Of a stretch of 64,000 nucleotides of DNA, positions 8,188 to 15,743 are shown one piece after another; the first letter of the stretch is position 1; every line of letters begins with the position of its first letter. The notes beneath the pieces were generated by a model that was given only the letters and a program-made list of their open reading frames with translations, searched no databases and had not been told where the DNA came from. Both the position numbers and the translations under genes were made by a program. The stretch comes from Pseudonocardia sp. MH-G8 (GTDB lineage Bacteria > Actinomycetota > Actinomycetes > Mycobacteriales > Pseudonocardiaceae). The stretch spans positions 930,001 through 994,000 of the forward strand of contig NZ_NKYF01000001.1 of NCBI RefSeq assembly GCF_002262885.1, read 5' to 3'.

Positions 8188-9435
8188 TCAGGCCCGCACG
8201 GCCTCCGCCCAGAGACCCACGGCCTCGTCCACCTGCTCGGCCTTCACGATCAGCGGCGGGATCATCCGCACCACGTTGCCGTGCGGGCCGCACGTGAGCA
8301 GCAGCAGTCCCTTCTCCGCGGCGGCCGCGTGGGCCCGGGTGGCGGCCGCCGTGTCCGGTGCGCCGTCGGGCGTGCAGAACTCGTTGCCCACCATGAGCCC
8401 GAGGCCGCGGACGTCGGCGATGCCCGGGTGGTCGGCCGCCACCTTCTGCAGGCCGTCGCGCAGGCGCAGGCCCTGCTCGGCGGCGTTCGCCACCAGGCCC
8501 TCCTCCTCGATGACGTCGAGCGTGGCGAGCGCGGCGGCACAGGCCACCGCGTTGCCGCCGTAGGTGCCGCCCTGCGAACCCGGCCACGCCTTGGCCATCA
8601 GCTCCTCGCTCGCCGCGATGCCCGACAGCGGGAACCCGCTGGCCAGGCCCTTCGCCGTGATCAGGATGTCCGGGGTGGCGCCCTCGGCGTGCTGGTGGCC
8701 CCAGAACTTGCCGGTGCGCCCGAACCCGGTCTGCACCTCGTCGGCGATCAGCAGGATCCCGTGCGCGTCGGCCCGCTCCCGCAGACCGGCGAGGAACGCG
8801 GGCGGGGTGGGCACGTACCCGCCCTCCCCCAGCACCGGCTCGACGATGAACGCGGCGACGTCCGCGGCGGGCGCGGCGGTGATGAGCAGGCGGTCGAGCT
8901 CCCGCAGGGAGAACGCCACCGCCTCCTCCTCGGTCCAGCCGTAGCGGAACGCGTAGGGGAACGGCGCGAACGCGACGCCGCCCATCATCGGCCCGATCCC
9001 GGCCCTGATCTTCGACCCGGACGTCGTGAGCGCGGCGGCGCCCATCGTGCGCCCGTGGAAGCCACCGTCGAAGGCCACGACCGTCGAACGTCCGGTGGCC
9101 TGGCGGGCCAGCCGCACCGACGCCTCGACGGCCTCGCTACCGGAGTTGAGGAAGAAGACGCGGTCCAGCGCGGACGGCAGCACGTCGCCGAGCCGCTCGG
9201 CCAGGCGCAGCAGCGGCTGGTGCATGACGGTGGTGTACTGGCCGTGGATGAGGGTGGCCACCTGCTCCTGTGCGGCGGCCACGACCTTCGGGTGGCAGTG
9301 CCCGGTGCTCGTGACGCCGATGCCCGCGGTGAAGTCGAGGTAGCGCCTCCCCGCGGTGTCGACGACGTGGACGCCCTCGCCGCGCGCCACCTGCACGGGG
9401 GTGGCCTGCTTCAGGGCCGGGGACAGCTGCGCCAT
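8188..9435 (-). CDS. Class III aminotransferase (GABA/acetylornithine type)
   Basis: 415 residues. PLP-dependent omega-aminotransferase of the GabT/ArgD class: GxGSEA-type motif NSGSEAVEAS, GFHGRTMGAA, the aspartate in LIADEVQTGFGRTGKFW and the Schiff-base lysine in ITAKGLASGFPLSG. AAGGAG precedes the ATG at 9435. Just upstream is the palindrome ATTGTCGACAAT (9456-9467), shared with the divergent promoter of the amidase/DUF3830 cluster, so it probably belongs to the same regulon as the GntR protein encoded next to it. Likely amino group transfer from an omega-amino acid to 2-oxoglutarate or pyruvate; substrate unknown. Confidence 0.88.
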   Translation of the reverse strand: MAQLSPALKQATPVQVARGEGVHVVDTAGRRYLDFTAGIGVTSTGHCHPKVVAAAQEQVATLIHGQYTTVMHQPLLRLAERLGDVLPSALDRVFFLNSGSEAVEASVRLARQATGRSTVVAFDGGFHGRTMGAAALTTSGSKIRAGIGPMMGGVAFAPFPYAFRYGWTEEEAVAFSLRELDRLLITAAPAADVAAFIVEPVLGEGGYVPTPPAFLAGLRERADAHGILLIADEVQTGFGRTGKFWGHQHAEGATPDILITAKGLASGFPLSGIAASEELMAKAWPGSQGGTYGGNAVACAAALATLDVIEEEGLVANAAEQGLRLRDGLQKVAADHPGIADVRGLGLMVGNEFCTPDGAPDTAAATRAHAAAAEKGLLLLTCGPHGNVVRMIPPLIVKAEQVDEAVGLWAEAVRA

Positions 9436-9455
9436 GACACTCCTTGCCTTGTCCT

Positions 9456-9467
9456 ATTGTCGACAAT
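9456..9467. promoter_or_regulatory. Perfect palindrome, predicted GntR (FadR-type) operator
   Basis: ATTGTCGACAAT, a perfect 12-base palindrome 21 bases before the aminotransferase start. TTGTNNACAA-type sites are typical of FCD/FadR-family regulators, and such a regulator is encoded directly upstream. The sibling site is at 12402-12413. Confidence 0.7.
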
Positions 9468-9601
9468 CCGGATCCGATGGAAGCACGGCGGGCCGCTACG
9501 GGGCAAGGGCACGAACCCCGTCGCGTGTCACGTCGACCGGCCCTCACCGGCACCGCGCTGGTGCAGCGCCACCCTGACCTTCACGGTCGCCGCGTGAGGA
9601 G

Positions 9602-10285
9602 TCAGGCCGGGACGGCGGGCGCTCCGGGCGCCGCATCGGGGGCGATGATGCGCTCCACCGCGTCTGCCATGTGCGACTCCAGCACCGCGGTGAGCCGGCC
9701 CGTGTCGCCGTCGCGGACGGCGTCGCGCAACTCCCGGTGCTCGGCGATCAGCGCCGTCGCCGGCGGGAGCGTGTCCTGCAGCGCGGCGAGGCACATCCGC
9801 GTCTCGACGAGCAGCGCGTCCGCCATCCGGCGCAGCCGCGGGCTGCCCGACGCGGCCACGAACTCGTGGTGGAAGGCGTGGTCGGCGTCGGCGAGCGCCA
9901 CGGGGTCGTCCGCGACCTCCTCCATCCGCTCCAGCGCCGCGGTGAGCCGCTCCGCGACCCCCGCCCGGTCGCCGGTCAGCAGCAGCAGGCCGGCGGCCCG
10001 CTCCACGGCGGCGCGCGCCGTGTAGACGTCGCGGACGTCCGCCTCATCCAGGTCCCGCACGAACAACCCGCGGTGCCGCTCGCTGCGCAGCAGCCCTTCG
10101 GCCACCAGCCGCTGCATGGCCTCGCGCAACGGCCCCCGGCTCACGCCCAGCCGCGCCGCGAGCTCCACCTCGCCGAGCTGGGTGCCCGGCGGGAAGGTGC
10201 CGCGCATGATCGCCGTACGGAGGCGGTCGGCCACGATCGCGGCCGTCGACCGCCGCTCGACCGGCTCCAGCTCACTCAGATCCAA
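9602..10285 (-). CDS. GntR-family (FCD domain) transcriptional regulator
   Basis: 227 residues. N-terminal winged helix (VADRLRTAIMRGTFPPGTQL, LGVSRGPLREAMQRL) and a C-terminal all-helical FCD domain with the metal/ligand residues spread over DVYTARAAVERAA, DADHAFHHEFV and LIAEHRELRDAV. The TTG at 10285 is chosen because GGGAGGAG stands 5 bases before it; an upstream in-frame start at 10348 lacks such a site. It is the fourth gene of the leftward DUF3830 operon, 25 bases after the previous stop. FCD regulators usually respond to organic acids, which fits the maleate-isomerase-like neighbours. Predicted operators: 9456-9467 and 12402-12413. Confidence 0.9.
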   Translation of the reverse strand: MDLSELEPVERRSTAAIVADRLRTAIMRGTFPPGTQLGEVELAARLGVSRGPLREAMQRLVAEGLLRSERHRGLFVRDLDEADVRDVYTARAAVERAAGLLLLTGDRAGVAERLTAALERMEEVADDPVALADADHAFHHEFVAASGSPRLRRMADALLVETRMCLAALQDTLPPATALIAEHRELRDAVRDGDTGRLTAVLESHMADAVERIIAPDAAPGAPAVPA

Positions 10286-10310
10286 GGCTCCTCCCGCGCA
10301 GTGCCGATGC

Positions 10311-11039
10311 TCACTCCGCAAGCTCCGTTCGGCCGGCGAACAGGGCACCGAAGCCGGGCCGCGGGGTGTCCACGCCCGCCAGCCGCAGCCCCTGCCAGAT
10401 GCTCACCTGGTTGGCCGTCAGCACCGGCTTGCCGACCCGGGCGTCCAGCCGGTCGAGCAGCCCCACCGTGTGCAGGGCCGTGTCGGGCAGCAGAACGGCC
10501 TGGGCATCCGGGTGGTCCGCGGCCGCGGCGAAATCGAGCACGGTCTCCTCGGGCAGCGTGCCGACCTCGGCCGCCGTGATGATCCCCCTCGCCGACAGCG
10601 AGAGAACCTCGATCCCCGCGACAGCGAGGAACGCGACGAACCGCTCGGCGACGTCGTCGGGGTAGGTGGCGCCCACCGCGACACGCGTGACGCCCAGCCG
10701 CGCGCACGCGTCCACGAACGCGAAGGAGGTGCTCGACGCGGGCACGCCCGCCGTCGCCTCGAGGGCCTTCACCTGCGACGTCGCGCCGTCCCAGCCGAAC
10801 ACGAAACTTCCGCTGGTGCAGGCCCACACCACGGAGTCGAGCGGGGCGTCGATCGCACGCACGCCGGCGGCGAGCACGTCGTCACCCCCGATGTCGAGCA
10901 GCGCGTCGACGCGGTGCGCGTCCTCACGCATCTCGGTGTGCACGAGCGACAACCGCGGGCCGCCGAGGCGCGACTCGGCGAGCGGGTAGTCGTCCTCGGC
11001 CGAGAATCCCGGGTAGAGGATGCCGACGGTGGGTGTCAT
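10311..11039 (-). CDS. Asp/Glu racemase-superfamily protein with one catalytic cysteine lost
   Basis: 242 residues, maleate isomerase/arylmalonate decarboxylase-like fold. The first-lobe nucleophile motif is intact (WACTSGSF, Cys about 74). The second-lobe motif, where racemases and maleate isomerases have CTN/CTG, reads LLPDTALHT, so Asp186 replaces the cysteine. It therefore cannot use the two-cysteine mechanism; it may be a decarboxylase-like variant or a partner subunit of the intact paralogue. Its ATG overlaps the stop of that paralogue (ATGA), indicating translational coupling; AGGAG precedes it. Other explanations include a binding-only role. Substrate unknown. Confidence 0.82.
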   Translation of the reverse strand: MTPTVGILYPGFSAEDDYPLAESRLGGPRLSLVHTEMREDAHRVDALLDIGGDDVLAAGVRAIDAPLDSVVWACTSGSFVFGWDGATSQVKALEATAGVPASSTSFAFVDACARLGVTRVAVGATYPDDVAERFVAFLAVAGIEVLSLSARGIITAAEVGTLPEETVLDFAAAADHPDAQAVLLPDTALHTVGLLDRLDARVGKPVLTANQVSIWQGLRLAGVDTPRPGFGALFAGRTELAE

Positions 11040-11845
11040 ACGACTCCTGGTGTGAGGTGTTCCGATGTGCGGTGTTCCGGTGCGAGCTGCTCTTGCGCGA
11101 GGTGGTCGTGCGCGCTCAGCAGGCTGCCACCGCCCACCGCCTCGCGGCCCATGGCCCGCAGGGCGGCCCACATGGTGACCTGGTTGGCGGTGAGCACCGG
11201 CTTGCCGAGCGCCTGTTCGAGGGGCTCGATGAGGTCGTAGGTGGGCAGGTTGGTGCAGCTGATGAACAGCGCGTCGGCGTCGTCGCGGTCCGCGGCGCTC
11301 ACGATCTCGACGACCTCGGCGTAGCTGACCCGCCAGATGTTGCCCAGCAGGCCGAGTCCTTCGCTCGACACCGTGCGCACGCCGTGCTCGGCCAGGTACG
11401 CGACGAGCCGGCGCGTCACCGGCTCGACGTAGGGCGTGGCGATCGCCAACCGGGCGATGCCGAGCACCCGCAGGGCATCGATCAACGCCCCGGACGTGGT
11501 GGTGGCCACAGGCGCGCCCGCGTCCTCGATCGTGCGGCGCAGCACCTCCTCGCCGGTGGCACCCTCGACGAAGCTGCCGGACGTGCAGGCGTAGGCGACG
11601 ACGCCGGGTTCGGGGGTCAGGACGTCGCGGGTGGCGCGGCGGACCGCGCGCCGGTCGCCGCAGGCCACCGCCATCTCGACGGTGACGGGTGTGGTGAAGA
11701 ACGGCAGCCGGGTGAGGTAGAGCGACACGTCCTCGGGCGCCCACCGCCACAACTCGCGGTCGAGGGCGAAGTCGAACGGCGCAACGACGCCGATCCCCTG
11801 CTGCCGGGCCGGTTCGGTGAGACCGACCGAGAGCTCGGTGGGCAT
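11036..11845 (-). CDS. Asp/Glu racemase-superfamily protein, maleate isomerase-like, both cysteines present
   Basis: 269 residues. The two pseudo-symmetric lobes each carry the expected cysteine: AYACTSGSF (Cys about 87) and LFISCTNLP (Cys about 197), spaced as in maleate cis-trans isomerases. Those enzymes convert maleate to fumarate using one cysteine as nucleophile. With an amidase divergently encoded, a maleamate-like amide could be hydrolysed and then isomerised (inference). ATG 11845 follows the DUF3830 gene by 6 bases. The C-terminus has an unusual His/Glu/Gln-rich tail (about 245-269) that homologues of ~240 residues lack. Confidence 0.85.
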   Translation of the reverse strand: MPTELSVGLTEPARQQGIGVVAPFDFALDRELWRWAPEDVSLYLTRLPFFTTPVTVEMAVACGDRRAVRRATRDVLTPEPGVVAYACTSGSFVEGATGEEVLRRTIEDAGAPVATTTSGALIDALRVLGIARLAIATPYVEPVTRRLVAYLAEHGVRTVSSEGLGLLGNIWRVSYAEVVEIVSAADRDDADALFISCTNLPTYDLIEPLEQALGKPVLTANQVTMWAALRAMGREAVGGGSLLSAHDHLAQEQLAPEHRTSEHLTPGVV

Positions 11846-11851
11846 TGGTGG

Positions 11852-12361
11852 CTACCGGGCGTCTGCGGGGTCGAGCCGCTCGTACACCAGCCGCTCGCCG
11901 ACGCTGCCGGAGCGCCAGACGTCGTGGCAGGCCTCCGCCATGCCGTCGAGGCCCTCGACGATCGTGGCGTAGACGTTGCCCGGCACCCACCCGACATCGC
12001 CGTTGATCAGCAGGTTGTTGCGGCCGTAGAAGATGGCGAGGTCGATGGCGCCGGCGTCCTGGTCGATCCCCTGGTCGTCCTTGAACGCGCTGTCGAGCAT
12101 GCCGCCGCCGAAGTCGAACAGCACGACGTCGCCCGGGATCGGCGTGATGGTGGTGTTCTCCCGGCCGACCTCCGCGAACCGGGGCACCATCGTGTAGACC
12201 TCGTTGCGCGCGTACTTGGCGTGCTGGGCGTCGCCGCCGAGCGGGCCGCCCTCGAGCGCCTGCCAGACGGCGGCGCTGGTGCGCGGGGCATCCTTCTCCA
12301 GCAGCTCGGCCACGCAGGACACAGCACGGCGGGCGAGGGTGATGCGGATGAACTTCGACAT
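11852..12361 (-). CDS. DUF3830 family protein (cyclophilin-like fold)
   Basis: 169 residues. Recognised by ARNEVYTMVPRFAEVG, ITPIPGDVVLFDFGGG and NGDVGWVPGNVYATIVEGL, the pattern of DUF3830, a family predicted to have a cyclophilin-like beta barrel. No biochemical role is known to me; members commonly sit beside Asp/Glu racemase homologues, amidases and dehydrogenases in catabolic clusters, as here. It is the first gene of the leftward operon, with GGGAG before the ATG at 12361, and lies under promoter TTGACA (12434-12439)/TACTAT (12412-12417). Possibly an isomerase or a small-acid binding protein. Confidence 0.82.
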   Translation of the reverse strand: MSKFIRITLARRAVSCVAELLEKDAPRTSAAVWQALEGGPLGGDAQHAKYARNEVYTMVPRFAEVGRENTTITPIPGDVVLFDFGGGMLDSAFKDDQGIDQDAGAIDLAIFYGRNNLLINGDVGWVPGNVYATIVEGLDGMAEACHDVWRSGSVGERLVYERLDPADAR

Positions 12362-12401
12362 GTGCCGCTCCCGGCGTCCGAGGGGTACCGCAGCGCCGCG
12401 G

Positions 12402-12413
12402 ATTGTTGACAAT
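12402..12413. promoter_or_regulatory. Predicted GntR operator in the divergent promoter
   Basis: ATTGTTGACAAT, one base away from the perfect palindrome at 9456-9467. It contains the plus-strand -35 box (TTGACA, 12406-12411) and touches the minus-strand -10 box (12412-12417), so a bound repressor would block both directions. Confidence 0.75.
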
Positions 12414-12434
12414 AGTACGAGCGCTTCCTAGCGT
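12406..12434 (+). promoter_or_regulatory. Promoter of dehydrogenase-amidase operon
   Basis: TTGACA (12406-12411), 17-base spacer, TAGCGT (12429-12434): a near-consensus housekeeping promoter reading to the dehydrogenase start at 12473. Confidence 0.7.
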
Positions 12435-12439
12435 GTCAA
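12412..12439 (-). promoter_or_regulatory. Promoter of DUF3830 operon
   Basis: On the minus strand TTGACA (12434-12439), 16-base spacer, TACTAT (12412-12417). It is fully interleaved with the opposite promoter: its -35 touches the other -10. Predicted transcript start is about 12405, inside the operator. Confidence 0.7.
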
Positions 12440-12472
12440 TGGTCGTGCCCCGCTCGGGAAGGTCTCGCCGAA

Positions 12473-13423
12473 TTGCCCGTTTCTGCAGGTCAGCGTGTCA
12501 CCCCGAGGATCACGGTGTTGCACGGTGACGATCGCCCGCCAGGCTTGTCCGAAGACGGCCTGCGCTTCGCCACCGGGGCCACCCTCGCCGAGGCCCTTCC
12601 CGGCACCGAGGTGCTGCTCGTCTGGGACTTCACCTCCGACGCCGTGCGCGACGCGTGGCCCGCCGCCGACTCCGTGCGCTGGGTGCACACCGCCAGCGCC
12701 GGCGTCGACCGGCTCACCTTCCCCGGCCTGCTCTCCTCTCCGGTCACCCTCACGAACTCGCGGGGCGTCTTCGACGCGCCCATGGCGGAGTACGTGCTCG
12801 GACTGGTCCTGGCCATGGCCAAGGACCTCCCCGGCACGATCCACGCGCAGTCGCGCCGCGAGTGGCGCCACCGCGAGACCGAGCCGGTGGCCGGCCGCAC
12901 CGCCGTGGTCGTGGGCGGGGGGCCGATCGGGCGCGCGATCGCCCGCCTGCTCGAGGCCGTCGGGATGACGGTGGAGCTGGTGGGGCGCCGGGACTTCGAC
13001 GGCCTGCCCCGGCTCCTCCCCCGCGCCGACTGGCTCGTGCTCGCCGCACCCCTGACCGACGCCACCCGCGGGATGCTCGACGCCGACATGCTCGCCTCGC
13101 TCCGCCCGTCCGCCCGAGTGATCAACGTGGGTCGCGGCGCACTCGTCGTCGAGCCCGACCTGGTGGAAGCCCTGGCCGCGGGCCGGATCGGCGGCGCCGC
13201 GCTCGACGTCTTCGCGAGCGAACCCCTCCCGGCCGAATCGCCGCTGTGGGAGCTGCCCGGCGTGATCGTCTCGCCGCACATGTCCGGTGACCTCATCGGC
13301 TGGCGCGAGGCGCTGGTGGAAGTGTTCCGCGACAACCTCGAGCGCTACCGCGCGGGCGAACCGCTGCGCAACGTCGTGGACAAGTCGCTCGGCTACGTGA
13401 CGACCTCTGGAGCATCTGCATGA
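12473..13423 (+). CDS. D-isomer-specific 2-hydroxyacid dehydrogenase
   Basis: 316 residues. NAD(P)-binding Rossmann motif GGGPIGRAIARLL (about 147-159); catalytic Arg in INVGRGAL, Glu in DVFASEPLP and His in VSPHMSGD, the Arg-Glu-His set of the family. Oxidises or reduces a D-2-hydroxy acid/2-oxo acid. The TTG at 12473 is used (GGGAAGG 10 bases upstream); GTG 12515 is in frame but would cut the first beta-strand. Its stop overlaps the amidase ATG (ATGA), so the two are translated together. Confidence 0.88.
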   Translation: MPVSAGQRVTPRITVLHGDDRPPGLSEDGLRFATGATLAEALPGTEVLLVWDFTSDAVRDAWPAADSVRWVHTASAGVDRLTFPGLLSSPVTLTNSRGVFDAPMAEYVLGLVLAMAKDLPGTIHAQSRREWRHRETEPVAGRTAVVVGGGPIGRAIARLLEAVGMTVELVGRRDFDGLPRLLPRADWLVLAAPLTDATRGMLDADMLASLRPSARVINVGRGALVVEPDLVEALAAGRIGGAALDVFASEPLPAESPLWELPGVIVSPHMSGDLIGWREALVEVFRDNLERYRAGEPLRNVVDKSLGYVTTSGASA

Positions 13424-14811
13424 CCTCGGACCGCACCGCGGACCTCACCGCCACCGAACTGCTCGCGGCCTACCGCTCCGGCGAGCTCTCGCCGGTGGAG
13501 GCCACCGAGGCTGCACTGGAACGCATCGAGCGCCACGACCCGGACGTCAACGCGTTCTGCCTCGTCGACGCCGACGCCGCGCTCGCGGGCGCCAAGGCGT
13601 CCGCGGAGCGTTGGCAGCGCGGGGAGCCCGACGGTGCGCTCGACGGCGTGCCGATCTCGATCAAGGACATCCTGCTCACCCGCGGCTGGCCCACCCGGCG
13701 TGGCTCCCGCACGGTCGACCCCACCGGGCCGTGGGAGGTCGACGGCCCGCACGTGGCGCGCGTGCGCGAGCAGGGCGCAGTGCTGCTGGGCAAGACCACC
13801 ACCCCGGAGCTGGCCTGGAAGGGCGTCACCGACAACCCGCTCACCGGGGTCACCCGCAACCCGTGGGACACCACCCGCACCGCCGGTGGCTCGTCCGGCG
13901 GGAGCGCGGCCGCCGTGGCGCTCGGGATGGGGCCGCTGAGCCTCGGCACCGACGGCGGCGGCTCGGTGCGCATCCCCGCCGCCTTCACCGGCACCACCAC
14001 CATCAAGCCGACCTACGGGCGCGTGCCGCACTACCCGGCGAGCCCGTTCGGCACGCTCGCCCACGTCGGGCCGATGACGCGCACGGCGGCCGACGCGGCC
14101 CTGCTGCTCGATGTCGTGTCCGGTGCCGACACCCGCGACCCGTGGACGCTCGCCCCCACCGACTCGGCTGTCGCCGCGCTCGACGCCGGCGTGGCCGGAC
14201 TGCGGATCGCGGTGAGCCCCACGTTGGGCTACGTCGACGTGCACCCCGGCGTCGCGGCCGCGGTTGCGGCCGCGGTGCAGGTGTTCACCGAACTGGGCGC
14301 CGAGGTCGAGGAGGCCGACCCCGGTTTCACCGACCCGGTCGAGGCGTTCGAACTGCTGTGGTTCTCCGGCGTGGCCAAGTCGCTCGAGCACATCGGTCCC
14401 GTCGAGCGGGCGCAGATGGATCAGGGGCTCGTCGCCGTCGCCGAGCAGGGCGCACGGGCGTCCGCGGTGCAGTACCTGGGCGCGATGGCCGTGCGCAACG
14501 ACCTCGGCGCCCTCATGGGCGAGTTCCACAGCCGCTACGACCTGCTGCTCACCCCGACCGTGCCGATCCCCGCGTTCGAGGCCGGGGTCGAGGTGCCGGC
14601 CGGCTCTCCCCGGGAGCGCTGGACGTCCTGGACCCCGTTCACGTACCCGTTCAACATGACCCAGCAGCCGGCAGCGAGCGTGCCCTGCGGGTTCGCCGAC
14701 GGGCTGCCGGTGGGCCTGCAGATCGTCGGCCCGCGCCACGCCGACAACGCGGTGCTGGCCGCAGCCCACGCCTACCAGCAGGCGACCGACTGGCACACCC
14801 ACCGCCCCTGA
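13420..14811 (+). CDS. Amidase-signature family hydrolase
   Basis: 463 residues, full length. Ser-cisSer-Lys triad: Lys82 in ISIKDILL, Ser158 in AGGSSGGS and nucleophile Ser182 in GTDGGGSVRIP. Hydrolyses a C-N amide bond and releases ammonia or an amine; specificity within this family is very broad. Coupled to the dehydrogenase by a 4-base overlap and driven by the operator-controlled promoter at 12406. Together with the maleate-isomerase-like and aminotransferase genes it suggests breakdown of a small amide or imide-derived acid (inference). Confidence 0.92.
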   Translation: MTSDRTADLTATELLAAYRSGELSPVEATEAALERIERHDPDVNAFCLVDADAALAGAKASAERWQRGEPDGALDGVPISIKDILLTRGWPTRRGSRTVDPTGPWEVDGPHVARVREQGAVLLGKTTTPELAWKGVTDNPLTGVTRNPWDTTRTAGGSSGGSAAAVALGMGPLSLGTDGGGSVRIPAAFTGTTTIKPTYGRVPHYPASPFGTLAHVGPMTRTAADAALLLDVVSGADTRDPWTLAPTDSAVAALDAGVAGLRIAVSPTLGYVDVHPGVAAAVAAAVQVFTELGAEVEEADPGFTDPVEAFELLWFSGVAKSLEHIGPVERAQMDQGLVAVAEQGARASAVQYLGAMAVRNDLGALMGEFHSRYDLLLTPTVPIPAFEAGVEVPAGSPRERWTSWTPFTYPFNMTQQPAASVPCGFADGLPVGLQIVGPRHADNAVLAAAHAYQQATDWHTHRP

Positions 14812-14853
14812 CCCCAAACCCGCGAGTCGGGGCCCCAAACCCGCGAGTCGGGA
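14812..14853. repeat. Tandem 21-base direct repeat
   Basis: Two adjacent copies (14812-14832, 14833-14853) of a CCCCAAACCCGCGAGTCGGG unit that differ only at the last base. They start right after the amidase stop codon. Each ends in a small CCCG/CGGG dyad; a terminator role is possible. Confidence 0.8.
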
Positions 14854-15338
14854 TGCACTCGGGTCGTGGTCCGGGCTCAGCGGGATGGAACTCGCCGCGG
14901 CACTCGGCTTGATCGCCGGATCAGGGACAAGGGCTGCGGGGACAACCTGTTGCCGGATCGGTCAGGCCCGCACCGCGGCCGCAACGTCGATCACGGGCAC
15001 ATGGTGGACAGTCGATCTTCGACCACGACCATCCGCCCGTGGTCGACGCTGCCGCTAGGGCGCGGTCCGCGGTGATCGATCTGATCAGTACCTGGGTGCG
15101 GGTGCTGCGACGGTGGCGTACATGTCGGAGCGATCAGGGCCGGGTGATCGGTCCGAGAAGTGCGTGGGTGCTGTCGCGGCGACGTCAGGTACTTCTCGCA
15201 GCGATCACCATCGCGCCTCCGCGGGCCCCATTCGGCAACACGCTCCGGATGCAGCCCCTGTCCCCATCCTGGCGATCATCCCGAGTTCCGAGGCCATGAG
15301 GCGGCCAGTCGGTCAGACGTATCCCGGATGTCGCCTGG
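14854..15338. other. Gene-free stretch between amidase and tatB stops
   Basis: Convergent genes leave about 485 bases with no credible gene. Frames at 15039-15299 and 15113-15505 have no ribosome site and encode no recognisable protein. The stretch holds the paired structured repeats at 15071-15207; the rest shows nothing I can name. Confidence 0.6.
15071..15207. repeat. Two tandem ~66-base structured (palindromic) elements
   Basis: Copy A 15071-15136 and copy B 15143-15207 share the ends GGTGATCG and GCGATCA and an inner GGGTGCTG core. Copy B folds with an 8-base outer stem GGTGATCG/CGATCACC, a 4/4 internal loop and a 7-base inner stem GAGAAGT/ACTTCTC. Copy A keeps the outer stem (6 bases) but has a different inner arm pair around GTAC. 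This looks like a repetitive extragenic palindrome family. Confidence 0.6.
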
Positions 15339-15728
15339 TCAGGTGGCGTCGGGGTCGACCGGGGGAAGCTCGTTCTTCGCGAGGCGCTCGGGCACGGGCG
15401 GCGGCGTGCTCTTCGCCAGGTTCGGCTTCGGAGCGTGGCCGTTGGGCTTCGGCGCGGGCGGGTCGTCGTCGAACAGGGTGCGCTGCACCGCCGTGCGGGG
15501 GTTGAAGTTGCGCAGGCCCCGCAGCTCCTCGAGCGGTTTGCGCAGCTCGTCGAACTCCGGGCCGAGCTCGCCGCGCAGCTGCTCCCGCGCCCCGGTGGCG
15601 TAGTCACGCACCTGGCGGATCGCCCGGGCGGACCAGGCCGCCGCGGATGGCAGTCGTTCGGGGCCGAGGATGAACAGCCCGGCCACGATCAACACGAGGA
15701 TCTCGCCCCAGCCGATGCTGTCGAACAC
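15339..15728 (-). CDS. tatB: Twin-arginine translocase subunit TatB
   Basis: 129 residues. Starts [27 protein letters not shown]: a short periplasmic N-terminus, one membrane helix (about 6-22), the Gly-Pro hinge and an amphipathic helix (about 24-60), then a charged Pro-rich tail. TatB with TatC forms the receptor for folded Tat substrates. GTG 15728 has no Shine-Dalgarno, but TAGGCT (15735-15740) stands 6 bases before it, so a leaderless transcript of its own is likely besides read-through from htrA. Order sigE-rseA-htrA-tatB matches M. tuberculosis Rv1221-Rv1224. Confidence 0.93.
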   Translation of the reverse strand: MFDSIGWGEILVLIVAGLFILGPERLPSAAAWSARAIRQVRDYATGAREQLRGELGPEFDELRKPLEELRGLRNFNPRTAVQRTLFDDDPPAPKPNGHAPKPNLAKSTPPPVPERLAKNELPPVDPDAT

Positions 15729-15734
15729 GGTGTC

Positions 15735-15740
15735 AGCCTA
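15735..15740 (-). promoter_or_regulatory. -10 box of leaderless tatB transcript
   Basis: TAGGCT on the minus strand, 6 bases before the tatB GTG and just 3 bases past the htrA stop. Confidence 0.5.
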
Positions 15741-15743
15741 CTT

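Noticed and set aside
15039..15299. Possible 86-residue gene in the amidase-tatB gap
   Set aside because: No ribosome site or -10 box and it crosses the structured repeats; the protein has no recognisable pattern.
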